From: Candidatus Latescibacterota bacterium
GTDB lineage: Bacteria > Latescibacterota > Latescibacteria > Latescibacterales > Latescibacteraceae
DNA length: 37,455 nucleotides
NCBI GenBank assembly: GCA_016927495.1
Contig: JAFGMP010000192.1
Span: 1 to 37,455 of the forward strand
Reading direction: 5' to 3'
Part shown: in pieces, positions 25,560 to 34,356 of the stretch
Layout of the letters: every line of letters begins with the position of its first letter
How positions within the stretch are numbered: the first letter of the stretch is position 1
Notes under the pieces: generated by a model
Database searches by the model: none
Told to the model about the DNA's origin: nothing
What the model saw: the letters and a program-made list of their open reading frames with translations, nothing else
Made by a program: the position numbers and the translations under genes

Positions 25560-26888
25560 ATGAATATCGTTATGTTAGGAACTGGTTATGTCGGCCTCGT
25601 TTCCGGAACCTGTTTTGCCGAAATGGGCAATCGTGTTATTTGTATTGATACCGACCAGAAAAAAATTGATATGCTCAATAACGGTAAAGTTCCAATCTAT
25701 GAGCCGGGACTGGAAGCGCTGATTCGACAAAATGTAAATGAGGAGCGCCTCCTGTTCACACGACCGACGAGTGATATTTACGCCAAGGCAGATATTATTT
25801 TTATTTGTGTCGGCACCCCCCAGAGTGCGGATGGTTCGGCAAATCTCTCCTCAGTATGGGCTGCAGCAAAGGATATCGGGGATTATTGCGATGGTTATAC
25901 GGTTGTAGTGACCAAGTCAACCGTACCTGCCGGAACTACCGGACGGGTTAAAAAGTTGATTATGGAACGTCTGTCAAAACGCGCTTCGAACGCCACAATA
26001 GAAATGGCGAACAATCCTGAATTCCTTAAGGAAGGAAACGCTGTCGATGATTTCATGAGTCCGGACAGAGTTGTGGTTGGGGCTGATTCCGATCGTGTCA
26101 GAAAAATCATGCGTCAAATTTATTCACCGTTTTTCCGAACTGAAAACCGCGTCATTTTTATGTCGATTGCCTCCTCCGAACTAACCAAATATGCCTCGAA
26201 TTGCATGCTTGCAACACGTATTTCGTTCATGAATGAAATAGCCAACCTTGCGGAAAAGGTCGGTGCCGATGTCGAGGAAATCCGTCTCGGTGTCGCTCGT
26301 GACAAACGTATTGGCAAATACTTTCTTTACGCCGGCGCCGGGTATGGCGGGTCATGTTTTCCAAAGGATGTATCAGCGCTCATAACAACCGGCCGTGAAT
26401 ATGGTGTCGAGATGAACATCATCAGGGCGGCAAATGATACAAACAACCGTCAGAAACGCCTGATAGCCGAGAAAGTGCTTCGATTCTTTGGTAATAATGT
26501 CGTCGGAAAACGTTTCGGGATTTGGGGACTCGCATTCAAACCGGAGACAGATGATATCAGAGATGCACCCGCTATAGAAGTTCTACGAATACTTCGCAAG
26601 GCTGGCGCCGAGTTTGCTGTACATGATCCCAAAGCTTTAGAGAATGTCCGCATTCTGATCGGCGATGATGGTGTAATGTACTGCAAGAACTCCTATGAAG
26701 CCATAAAGAATGCAGACGCACTGCTGATCATGACCGAATGGAAACAATACAGAACTCCGGACTGGCCGCGTATCAAAAATCTTATGAAACAGTCGGTTAT
26801 ATTCGATGGACGGAATCTGTTTTTCCCTGAGGACATGCATGATTTGGGATTTACATATTTCGGGATAGGTTACGGTGATTACATCTGA
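25560..26888 (+). CDS. ugd: UDP-glucose 6-dehydrogenase
   Basis: A 442-residue member of the UDP-glucose/GDP-mannose dehydrogenase family. The NAD-binding loop is MLGTGYVGLVSGTCFAEMG; NNPEFLKEGNAVDDF and KYASNCMLATRISF lie in the middle; the catalytic Cys266 is in GAGYGGSCFPKDV; and the C-terminal UDP-binding domain has FGIWGLAFKPETDDIRDAP. It oxidises UDP-glucose twice to UDP-glucuronate, a precursor for acidic envelope polysaccharides or modified sugars. GDP-mannose dehydrogenase is less likely given the overall match. AAGGAG lies 9 bases before the ATG. It is the first plus-strand gene and is separated by 243 bases from the next. Confidence 0.93.
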   Translation: MNIVMLGTGYVGLVSGTCFAEMGNRVICIDTDQKKIDMLNNGKVPIYEPGLEALIRQNVNEERLLFTRPTSDIYAKADIIFICVGTPQSADGSANLSSVWAAAKDIGDYCDGYTVVVTKSTVPAGTTGRVKKLIMERLSKRASNATIEMANNPEFLKEGNAVDDFMSPDRVVVGADSDRVRKIMRQIYSPFFRTENRVIFMSIASSELTKYASNCMLATRISFMNEIANLAEKVGADVEEIRLGVARDKRIGKYFLYAGAGYGGSCFPKDVSALITTGREYGVEMNIIRAANDTNNRQKRLIAEKVLRFFGNNVVGKRFGIWGLAFKPETDDIRDAPAIEVLRILRKAGAEFAVHDPKALENVRILIGDDGVMYCKNSYEAIKNADALLIMTEWKQYRTPDWPRIKNLMKQSVIFDGRNLFFPEDMHDLGFTYFGIGYGDYI

Positions 26889-27131
26889 AATAATTATAGT
26901 CGGTATGCTTAAATCTATGTAAGGAATGGCGATCTGATTTCAACCTCCGTTTTCATAATACACAATCAAGAGAATCATAATAATTAAAGGTTCTATGGAA
27001 ATACCCAGCCTGTAAAATTAAAACATTTCCGGGTGTACTTCTGAGAATATATAAATGCAGGTAAAGTAAAGGACTCCCGTAAATAATTAAATTCCTTGAA
27101 GCGATATACGCTTCGTAATTATATTAGCCAC

Positions 27132-27905
27132 ATGCTTAATGATACTGTGAAAAATCCGGATAAAATCATATTTATAGCTGATGCGCACTTCGGCATGCCG
27201 GGTGACAATCCTGAACGAATTGATATTGCAGTTCAATTTTTGCGATGGTTGAACGGTAAAATTTCTCACCTGTATATTGTGGGTGATCTTTTCGATTTCT
27301 GGTTCGAATATAAAAGCGTCGTTCCGAATACGACGCCGCAGGTTGTTTTTGAACTCTATAATCTGGTACGTTCGGGTGTAAGAGTCACTCTGTTTGCGGG
27401 AAATCATGATTATTGGCTTGGGCCTTACCTCGAGCGAAGCGTCGGCATACATTTAGTGCCGAATGACCTTGTCGTTGAACATCAGGGGTTAAAAATCTAC
27501 ATCCACCATGGTGACGGATTATATCCTCATGACCATGGATATAGAATTATGAAAAAGGTTCTGCGTAACAGACTGTCAATTTTCCTTTTTGGACTTCTAC
27601 ATCCTGATTTTGCCGTTAAAATTGCCCGACTGACCTCAAAAACATCACGAAATTATATCGCTCCACCCGATGGCAATGTCGAACGTAATTCGCGATTATT
27701 CAGGGTCATTGCCGATCAGCGGCTTGTTGAAGGATATGATGCCGTGGTTTACGGGCACAGTCATGTACAACTTATGGAAAAGCGTTCGCAGGGCACACTT
27801 ATTCTGCTCGGTGACTGGATAAAACTCAATACATATGTTTTGCTCGAAAACGGTCATTTTACCATCAATAACTGGGATAATAAAATGGAGAAAGAAAATG
27901 GCTGA
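27132..27905 (+). CDS. lpxH: UDP-2,3-diacylglucosamine diphosphatase, LpxH-like
   Basis: A 257-residue calcineurin-like metallophosphoesterase with the LpxH pattern: ADAHFG (metal ligands), GDLFDFWFEY, GNHDYWLGPY, IHHGDG and YGHSHV. LpxH removes UMP from UDP-2,3-diacylglucosamine to give lipid X, the step between LpxD and LpxB. This window encodes LpxA, LpxC, LpxD and LpxB on the other strand but no LpxI, so this gene completes the set up to the disaccharide. The start is uncertain: ATG at 27132 places the first metal motif at the usual distance, while a TTG at 27096 would add 12 residues; neither has a good ribosome binding site. The stop overlaps the next gene's ATG by 8 bases. Confidence 0.82.
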   Translation: MLNDTVKNPDKIIFIADAHFGMPGDNPERIDIAVQFLRWLNGKISHLYIVGDLFDFWFEYKSVVPNTTPQVVFELYNLVRSGVRVTLFAGNHDYWLGPYLERSVGIHLVPNDLVVEHQGLKIYIHHGDGLYPHDHGYRIMKKVLRNRLSIFLFGLLHPDFAVKIARLTSKTSRNYIAPPDGNVERNSRLFRVIADQRLVEGYDAVVYGHSHVQLMEKRSQGTLILLGDWIKLNTYVLLENGHFTINNWDNKMEKENG

Positions 27906-28971
27906 TATCTTTGGAGCATCCATGAAAAAGCAACAAATTCTCGAACATGTCGGTGATATATCGCAAATCTGCGATGCCCAAAAAAAAACATATTCAGATG
28001 GTAAAAGTTCGGGTGTGGAAACAGTTGATGTAACCACAGGATCAGGTTTTTCCTTTACAATTTTACCCTCGCGGGGACTCGATATTTCGCACGCAGTATA
28101 TAAAGGCACCCCCATATCATGGAAATCCGTATGCGGAGAGGTTGCTCCACAGTATTTTGAACCTGAAGGCTTAAACTGGCTCAGAAACTTCTTCGGAGGC
28201 CTTCTCACGACCTGTGGTATGACATATTCTTCTCATCCATGCGAGGATAACGGTGAACAACTCGGTTTACATGGGCGTGTCTCAAATATTCCGGCAGACA
28301 ACGTAAACATTACGAAACAATGGGATAATGACGATTATCTAATGATCGTGACAGGCCGGGTACGCGAAGTAAAAGTATTTGGTGAAAAACTCGAACTCTC
28401 CAGAAAAATCACCACTTCACTCGGATCATCGAAATTAGTAATCCGTGATACTGTTGAAAATATCGGTTTTAATGACAGCCCGTTAATGATGCTTTATCAT
28501 GTCAATATCGGATGGCCGCTTGTGTCGGAGCATTCAAGGCTGATTTCACCGACAACAGGCGTCAGGCCTGCAGATGACAGAGCACGAAGCGAAATCGATA
28601 CATGGAGTTCATTTACATCACCGCAAAAAGACTATCGGGAACGGGTATACTTTCATGATCAGAAAGCAGATAAAGACGGAAAAATCACGGTTGCTCTCGT
28701 CAATGAAGCAATTGAACTTGGAGTATACCTTTCATTTCTTAAAAGTGAATTCCCCCACTTTATAGAATGGAAAATGATGGGTCAGGGAGAATATGTGATC
28801 GGTATAGAACCCGGAAATATTACAGGACACCGTGCGTATATGCGAAAAGAGGGTACTCTCGAATTTATCAAACCTGGAACAAAACGCGACTTTACACTGG
28901 AAATCGGCATTCTCGATAGTAACGAGTCAATACAAAAGACAATACAGGAAATTAATGAGGTAAAAGTTTAA
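27898..28971 (+). CDS. DUF4432 aldose-1-epimerase-like protein
   Basis: A 357-residue protein of the DUF4432 family, with a galactose mutarotase-like fold. Visible family motifs are FTILPSRGLDISHAVYKG near the N-terminus, GLHGRVSNIPA with a His at a position like the mutarotase catalytic His, MLYHVNIGWPLV with the second His, and VIGIEPGNITG with a candidate catalytic Glu. It probably binds a hexose or uronate derivative and may epimerise or mutarotate it; the true substrate is unknown. The ATG at 27898 has GGAG/GAAAG just upstream and overlaps the end of lpxH. It overlaps the following reductase by one base (TAATG), so the three are one translational unit. Confidence 0.85.
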   Translation: MADIFGASMKKQQILEHVGDISQICDAQKKTYSDGKSSGVETVDVTTGSGFSFTILPSRGLDISHAVYKGTPISWKSVCGEVAPQYFEPEGLNWLRNFFGGLLTTCGMTYSSHPCEDNGEQLGLHGRVSNIPADNVNITKQWDNDDYLMIVTGRVREVKVFGEKLELSRKITTSLGSSKLVIRDTVENIGFNDSPLMMLYHVNIGWPLVSEHSRLISPTTGVRPADDRARSEIDTWSSFTSPQKDYRERVYFHDQKADKDGKITVALVNEAIELGVYLSFLKSEFPHFIEWKMMGQGEYVIGIEPGNITGHRAYMRKEGTLEFIKPGTKRDFTLEIGILDSNESIQKTIQEINEVKV

Positions 28972-29933
28972 TGAGTTTGAATACAGTACAATTGGGAAGA
29001 ACCGGTATACATGTTACTGAATTATGTTTCGGAACGCTGGTTTTAGGAAAACTTCAGGCAGATTTATCACCGGACGAAGGTGGAAAAGCGATACGACGCG
29101 CAGCAGAACTCGGTATTAACTTCTTTGATACCGCAAAAGGGTACAAGACCTATGAGCATACACGGATCGGCCTCGAAGGGTATGAAAATATGATTATTGC
29201 ATCAAAATCCCCTGTATCCGATTCCGATGAAATGAGAACCGATGTCGAAACATGCCTGAGGGAATTAGACCGTGAAATGATCGATATTTTCCATCTACAC
29301 CTTATCAGAACAAAACAGGATATGATGAATCGTGAAGGCGCCCTTGACACACTTGTGAAATGCCGTGAGGAAGGTAAAATTAGGTCTGTTGGACTGACCG
29401 CCCATGGTCCGGAGGGTGTTCTCTGTGCTCTTGATTATGATGAAATCGATGTTGTGATGCCCTTATTGAATAAAGAGGGGCTTGGGATAATCGGGGCAAC
29501 ACAGCAGGAAATGGTCGATGCGGTTCGAAAAGTCTATGACAGCGGTAGGGGTGTGTATGCGATGAAGCCGCTGGGGGGCGGTCATCTTATTAAAGATATG
29601 CCCGGCGCAATTCAATATCTTCGCGACCTCATGATGTTTCATTCGATATCTGTCGGATTGAAAACACCTGAAGAGGTGGAAATCATGTCCGGCGTATTCC
29701 AAAATGATGCCAAAGCAATTGAACGCTCCTATATCATGGGCAAAAACCGTGCAAACAAAAAAAAATTGCTGGTATATGATTTTCTCTGTGAAAAATGCGG
29801 AACTTGTGTCGATGAATGCGCCCAGAACGCAATTTCAATCGGTGAGAAATGTGCTGTTGTCGATCCGGATCTCTGTATTCTCTGCGGATATTGTGCAGCA
29901 TCCTGCCCAAAATTTGCTATACGGGTGGTGTAA
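28971..29933 (+). CDS. Aldo/keto reductase with C-terminal 2x[4Fe-4S] ferredoxin domain
   Basis: A 320-residue protein. Residues 1-265 form an aldo/keto reductase barrel (LGRTGIHVTELCFGTL at the start, NFFDTAKGYKTYEHT around the catalytic Asp/Tyr, DIFHLHLIR). The tail holds two 4Fe-4S motifs: Cys273-Cys276-Cys279 with Cys312, and Cys302-Cys305-Cys308 with Cys283. The fusion is a known class thought to pair NAD(P)H-dependent carbonyl reduction with ferredoxin-type electron transfer, mostly in anaerobes. Its substrate is unknown; coupling to the DUF4432 gene suggests a sugar. It ends 27 bases before the convergent DUF362 gene, with no visible terminator between. Confidence 0.9.
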   Translation: MSLNTVQLGRTGIHVTELCFGTLVLGKLQADLSPDEGGKAIRRAAELGINFFDTAKGYKTYEHTRIGLEGYENMIIASKSPVSDSDEMRTDVETCLRELDREMIDIFHLHLIRTKQDMMNREGALDTLVKCREEGKIRSVGLTAHGPEGVLCALDYDEIDVVMPLLNKEGLGIIGATQQEMVDAVRKVYDSGRGVYAMKPLGGGHLIKDMPGAIQYLRDLMMFHSISVGLKTPEEVEIMSGVFQNDAKAIERSYIMGKNRANKKKLLVYDFLCEKCGTCVDECAQNAISIGEKCAVVDPDLCILCGYCAASCPKFAIRVV

Positions 29934-29960
29934 TTTCTTTCTGCACGTACAGGAATCATT

Positions 29961-31358
29961 TCAGAAGAATCGTAAAGGCGCACTTTCAGTGCTGTAAACA
30001 TGTACGCCCATATGTGCACGGTCGAGCATTCTGAAATCGTTGACTTTTATTAATTCTTTGTCGGTAATTTCATATATTGCAATCCGATCGATATCATTCT
30101 GCCCCAGTCCGCGTTCATTTGCGATACGAAGATACGGTAATTCCCGTGGGTCCTGCCCCATCAGCCAGGCAGCTACAGAATCACATTCAACCATTGATCG
30201 TGATATGGTAATGAAATTGTTGAGGTGAAGTTTGCCTGCGCCGTCAATGCCTACAATACCCTCGACCATATTTACACATGGTTGTATATTGGAGGCGATA
30301 TCCATCATGCGCTGTCCCCATTGCTCGCCCCAGAATACTTTATAATCCGGTTCAAATTCACCTCGTTTGAATGCATCCCAGCCGCCTGCATCGAAATAAG
30401 CTTTTGAGTGTCCACCTTCGTCCCAATATTTATAATCCATATTTGCGTGTTTTACATATCCCTGTTCAATCAGTTTCTGATAATCAGGGTTGATAACCAT
30501 TTTTCCGGGCTGCAGATTGATAGCGTCCTGCTGGCTTCGCCACGGGCGGCATATATGCATGTACCCAACCGGCATGATACCCTGCAAATTCTTTATAGTA
30601 AGTGTGGTGAAACCAAGCTGGTGGATACGGTCTTTTGCCATGTTGATGAATGTGGTATCCTTTTCCTTTGTAAGTTTGAAGAAAGGAACCTGAAGCATTA
30701 CTTTACCTTCGGGATTATCCACCCATTCAATTTCGGAGGATTTATAATCATTCCAGTGTTCATATTTACCTTCTGTGAAACACACTCCGCGCGTATGCAT
30801 TAACTCGCAAATTCCTGATTCTACAAAATTCTCATGTTTGGCCGCTCCGTTTGCACCTACAACAATATTTGTATTACCCATACCTATTAGCGCATCACAA
30901 AAACCGCCAACAAACCAGGGATGAGTTGAAACACCGTTATTAACGCTACGGGGATCAGCGTTGAATCCCCCAACAAAATTAGGTTTTATATAAGTCGTTC
31001 CTCCTTTTTCAGATCCTTTACGAAATATTTTCATTGCCGCCGAGTACCCTGCTCTGGCAAACACTTCATTTTCCGGAGGATATTTTCCGTCGCTGTCTTT
31101 CTGTGAAACCACAGTTGTTTTTATGATGAATACAGCTCGCGGATTTTCAAGGATTTCTTCACGAAGTACGGGAGGTATATTATTCTTTTTTCCTTTTTGG
31201 GCAGCTTTTTGGCCGTCGCGGACAAGGAATTGACCCGGGTCGGAATATGCTCCCGCAGCTTCAATGTCTTTTGCCGAAGCGTTTACCGCTGATGAAAATA
31301 CCGGCAGTGCTGTGATCATTGCAGCACTCCGTGATAAAAATGTACGTCTGCTTGTCAT
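29961..31358 (-). CDS. Tat-exported DUF362 protein
   Basis: A 465-residue protein that opens with SRRTFLSRSAAMITALPVF, a twin-arginine signal followed by a hydrophobic stretch and an Ala-rich cleavage region (about residue 28). The body matches DUF362: TTYIKPNFVGGFN, THPWFVGGF, and NMVEGIVGIDGAG near residue 365, where the family has its 'D...G.GP' loop. DUF362 domains are often linked to iron-sulfur or redox proteins; Tat export suggests the protein folds, perhaps with a cofactor, before crossing the membrane. No function is established. GGAGGGA precedes the ATG. It lies 73 bases after lpxB without an evident terminator, so it may be co-transcribed with the lipid A operon. Confidence 0.82.
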   Translation of the reverse strand: MTSRRTFLSRSAAMITALPVFSSAVNASAKDIEAAGAYSDPGQFLVRDGQKAAQKGKKNNIPPVLREEILENPRAVFIIKTTVVSQKDSDGKYPPENEVFARAGYSAAMKIFRKGSEKGGTTYIKPNFVGGFNADPRSVNNGVSTHPWFVGGFCDALIGMGNTNIVVGANGAAKHENFVESGICELMHTRGVCFTEGKYEHWNDYKSSEIEWVDNPEGKVMLQVPFFKLTKEKDTTFINMAKDRIHQLGFTTLTIKNLQGIMPVGYMHICRPWRSQQDAINLQPGKMVINPDYQKLIEQGYVKHANMDYKYWDEGGHSKAYFDAGGWDAFKRGEFEPDYKVFWGEQWGQRMMDIASNIQPCVNMVEGIVGIDGAGKLHLNNFITISRSMVECDSVAAWLMGQDPRELPYLRIANERGLGQNDIDRIAIYEITDKELIKVNDFRMLDRAHMGVHVYSTESAPLRFF

Positions 31359-31431
31359 AGTATCCCTCCGCTATTAATTTTCAATCGTATGTATATGCTA
31401 ACGGCTGTGCAACAATTTAGTTTCAGATTCG

Positions 31432-32556
31432 TTAATTTTTCAGCATTTCAACTGCAAGTTTTGCGGTACGTAACGATGCTCCCGGTTCTCCGAGATTTTC
31501 TTTTGCATCATGAAGTAATATCTTAGTTCTTTCGTATATTTCTTTGTCCTGCAACATATTTAATACGTAATCAGCAATCTTTTTAGGAGTCACGTCATTT
31601 TGCCAGAGTTCCGGTACCACACGCGACCCGGCAACAATATTGATCAGGCCGATGTTTCGTATACTTACCAGTGATTTACCTATGAGGTACGTCAAAAATG
31701 AAGTACGGTAGACGATAACCATGGGTGTTCCGAGTATACCTGTTTCGAGAGTAGCTGTCCCGGATGATACAACAATGACATCCGCATGCGCCATAATATC
31801 ATATGTTTTACCGCGCAGCACCCGGACATCTGTTCCTTCAATATATTTATCCAAAATCTTTTCGTCAAGTTCCGGTGCGCAGCCAATTACCGCATTGAAA
31901 GGTCCCAGGCGTTCTTTGAGCTCATGCAAACTCCCTATCATTGCAGGTAAAATACGTTCGATTTCCTGTGGCCGCGAACCCGGCAGGAATCCGATGAGAG
32001 GCTTATTTGTTGCATCAACCGAAACCCTGAAAGATTCCCTGTCCTGCGACGGAAACACGATATCGAGAAGAGGATGACCGAAAAAATCAGCTTTTACGCC
32101 GTATTTTCGGTAAAAGTCAACCTCGAAATCGAATAGAACAACTATTTTGTCAACATATTCTCTAATAAGTTTAACCCTGCTTTTATGCCATGCCCAGAGT
32201 TGGGGGCTTATATAATACATGAGAGGAGTATTGTATTTTTTTACTGAAGGAGCAAATTTCAGATTGAAACCCGGATAATCGATCAGTATTACGAGATCGG
32301 GATGCCATGTTTCGAGAAGATATTCAAGTTCTTTTAATGTTTTACGAATAAATGGGAGATGCTTCACAACTTCAACCAGGCCCATGAAGTTCATTTCACG
32401 AACATGGCGAATGGTTTCGAGGCCTTCAGCAATCATTTGAGTTCCGCCGATACCCTTAAATTCGATATCAGGGCTCATCTCTTTCATACGCCGAATAAGA
32501 GCGGAACCATGCAAATCGCCTGATGTTTCACCTGCAACAATCAGAATTCTTTTCAT
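31432..32556 (-). CDS. lpxB: Lipid-A-disaccharide synthase LpxB
   Basis: A 374-residue GT19 enzyme, full length. VAGETSGDLHGSALI at the N-terminus, VREMNFMGLVEVV, DYPGFNLKFA, YYISPQLWAWHKSR and GHPLLD are all characteristic; the C-terminal half has SSGTATLETGILGTPMVIVY for UDP-sugar binding. It joins UDP-2,3-diacylglucosamine and lipid X into the tetra-acylated disaccharide-1-phosphate on the inner membrane. The ATG overlaps the upstream oxidoreductase stop as ATGA. It is the last lpx gene of the operon; lpxK and the Kdo transferase are not in the window. Confidence 0.96.
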   Translation of the reverse strand: MKRILIVAGETSGDLHGSALIRRMKEMSPDIEFKGIGGTQMIAEGLETIRHVREMNFMGLVEVVKHLPFIRKTLKELEYLLETWHPDLVILIDYPGFNLKFAPSVKKYNTPLMYYISPQLWAWHKSRVKLIREYVDKIVVLFDFEVDFYRKYGVKADFFGHPLLDIVFPSQDRESFRVSVDATNKPLIGFLPGSRPQEIERILPAMIGSLHELKERLGPFNAVIGCAPELDEKILDKYIEGTDVRVLRGKTYDIMAHADVIVVSSGTATLETGILGTPMVIVYRTSFLTYLIGKSLVSIRNIGLINIVAGSRVVPELWQNDVTPKKIADYVLNMLQDKEIYERTKILLHDAKENLGEPGASLRTAKLAVEMLKN

Positions 32557-33530
32557 TCAAGACTCCGGGCAGTTACCTCCATACTTCTCATAATCATCGA
32601 GGCGACTTCAAGAGCTTTCATACCGTCATTTCCGGTGACACATGGTTTTTTACCATAACGTACAGCCGCAATAAAATCAGCAAGTTCAAGTTCAAGGGCA
32701 TTCAGGCCATCATTAGTGATTTTATTATATGAAATTCCCGCCATTATCTGTGGAAGCGCACCTGCAAAACCTTCGGGCCGTCCGCTGTTCGTCAGCGTAA
32801 ATATTTCACTTTCGCCTGTGAGAAAATCCATAGAGATGTAAGAATTCTTCTGGAAAGTTCTGATTTTACGCATCTTTTTCTGAGATATACGACTTGCCGT
32901 AAGATTAGCCACACAGCCGCCTTCAAACTCGATACGTGCATTCGCAATATCAACCTCATCGGTGACAACCGCTACGCCGCTTGCATTGACATTTTTTACC
33001 GGTTTTTTCACCATGTCCAATACAACATCGATATCATGAATCATAAGATCAAGCACAACGGCAACATCAGTGCCTCGGGGATTGAAAACAGCTAATCTGT
33101 GTGATTCGATGAAAGCAGGTTTTAACGATTGTCTGGCACCAACAGACCGATATGCAGGATTGAAACGTTCCAAATGGCCTACGGCAAGAACAAGTCCGCG
33201 TTTTTCTGCCTGAGCGATCATATCCATGGCTTCGCTGACATTCGATGCAACAGGCTTCTCGACAAGAACGGATTTACCTTTTTCCAAACAATGCATCACC
33301 ACATCACGATGCTTCGATGTCGGTACTGCAACTGTCATACAATCGACATTGTCTATTAAATGATCCAGTGAATCGTAAGAGGATATTTGAAATTCGCAAG
33401 CTACCTTTTTCCCTGCTTCACTGTCGATATCATAAACTCCGGCGAAAGAAATATCTTTCATCGATGACAAAAGTCTGACATGATGAAGACCGTGCACACC
33501 GATTCCTATAACACCAATCCGTAAAGACAA
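32553..33530 (-). CDS. Gfo/Idh/MocA oxidoreductase in lipid A operon, GnnA-like
   Basis: A 325-residue NAD(P)-dependent oxidoreductase. The N-terminal Rossmann domain has VIGIGVHGLHHVRLL, VDCMTVAVPTSKH and VLVEKPVA; GHLERFNPAYR and MIHDIDVVLDM carry the usual catalytic Lys/His region. Location between lpxA and lpxB is the position of GnnA in Acidithiobacillus. GnnA oxidises C3 of UDP-GlcNAc; the aminotransferase GnnB then makes UDP-GlcNAc3N, giving lipid A with amide-linked acyl chains. No gnnB-like gene is in the window, so the GnnA role is a hypothesis. The start is TTG at 33530 with GGAGAG about 6 bases upstream. It is coupled to lpxB by ATGA. Confidence 0.85.
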   Translation of the reverse strand: MSLRIGVIGIGVHGLHHVRLLSSMKDISFAGVYDIDSEAGKKVACEFQISSYDSLDHLIDNVDCMTVAVPTSKHRDVVMHCLEKGKSVLVEKPVASNVSEAMDMIAQAEKRGLVLAVGHLERFNPAYRSVGARQSLKPAFIESHRLAVFNPRGTDVAVVLDLMIHDIDVVLDMVKKPVKNVNASGVAVVTDEVDIANARIEFEGGCVANLTASRISQKKMRKIRTFQKNSYISMDFLTGESEIFTLTNSGRPEGFAGALPQIMAGISYNKITNDGLNALELELADFIAAVRYGKKPCVTGNDGMKALEVASMIMRSMEVTARSLE

Positions 33531-33579
33531 TCCGCTCTCCGTTATCTGCAGCGGTTAAAGATGATTATCGATACAATAC

Positions 33580-34356
33580 TCAGACAATCACGCCACGTTC
33601 ACTTGTTTGTATGAAATGCTTCAAATGCGTTACTTCAGGCCCATACTCACCTATATTTTCAATATCTTTGAGCGATTCTGTCAGGTTTTTTTTCGAACGA
33701 AAAAGAATTTTATATGCTTTTTTCAACTGAGAAATTGTTTCTTCAGAAAAGCCACGACGCGATAATCCGATTTTATTGATATCTATCGGTTTGAGAGGAT
33801 CGCCTGCCGCAATCACATACGGAGGAACATCTTTGGGGACTCGCCATCCACCGCCGATCATCGCATGACAGCCAATTTTAACGAATTGATGAATCGGAAC
33901 CAGGCCTCCGATAATAACCCAATCCTCAACCGTCACATGTCCGGCAAGTGTAGCGCTGTTCGCAAGTATGCTATTATTTCCAAGAATGCAGTCGTGAGCC
34001 ACGTGACTGTACGACATCAAAAGACAATCCGAGCCGATAACCGTTTTACCCCGTGCTGCGGTACCGCGGTTAAGAGTCGCAAACTCGCGAATAACTGTCC
34101 GATCACCGATTTCAAGTGTTGTATCCTCACCTCCGAATTTCAGATCCTGAGGTACTGTTCCGATAACGGTGTTGGGAAATATTTTTACATCCTGACCAAT
34201 ACGGCAGCCATACCCAATAAAAGCTCCTGCATTGATCACCGAACCTTTGCCAATGACAACATTATCCTCGATCACCGCATATGGACCGATTTGGACATCG
34301 CTACCTATCTCTGCACCATGATCTATTATTGCTGTGGGATGTATTTTTTCCTTCAA
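33580..34356 (-). CDS. lpxA: UDP-N-acetylglucosamine acyltransferase LpxA
   Basis: A 258-residue left-handed beta-helix acyltransferase of normal length. Hexapeptide repeats begin at [20 protein letters not shown]; the catalytic His121 lies in [23 protein letters not shown] and [14 protein letters not shown] are typical; the C-terminal helical part starts at SRRGFSEE. It transfers a 3-hydroxyacyl chain from ACP to the 3-position of UDP-GlcNAc, or of UDP-GlcNAc3N if the GnnA route operates. The start is TTG at 34356 with GAGGA about 9 bases upstream, overlapping the lpxC/fabZ stop as TTGA; there is no ATG nearby in frame. Confidence 0.95.
   Translation of the reverse strand: MKEKIHPTAIIDHGAEIGSDVQIGPYAVIEDNVVIGKGSVINAGAFIGYGCRIGQDVKIFPNTVIGTVPQDLKFGGEDTTLEIGDRTVIREFATLNRGTAARGKTVIGSDCLLMSYSHVAHDCILGNNSILANSATLAGHVTVEDWVIIGGLVPIHQFVKIGCHAMIGGGWRVPKDVPPYVIAAGDPLKPIDINKIGLSRRGFSEETISQLKKAYKILFRSKKNLTESLKDIENIGEYGPEVTHLKHFIQTSERGVIV

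Noticed and set aside
27098..27114. Hairpin GAAGCG-ATATA-CGCTTC just upstream of the lpxH start
   Set aside because: Six-bp stem with no T-run after it, and it may lie inside the 5' leader; no reason to call it a terminator or regulator.
29934..29960. Possible bidirectional terminator between the convergent reductase and DUF362 genes
   Set aside because: The 27-base gap contains no inverted repeat of useful length.
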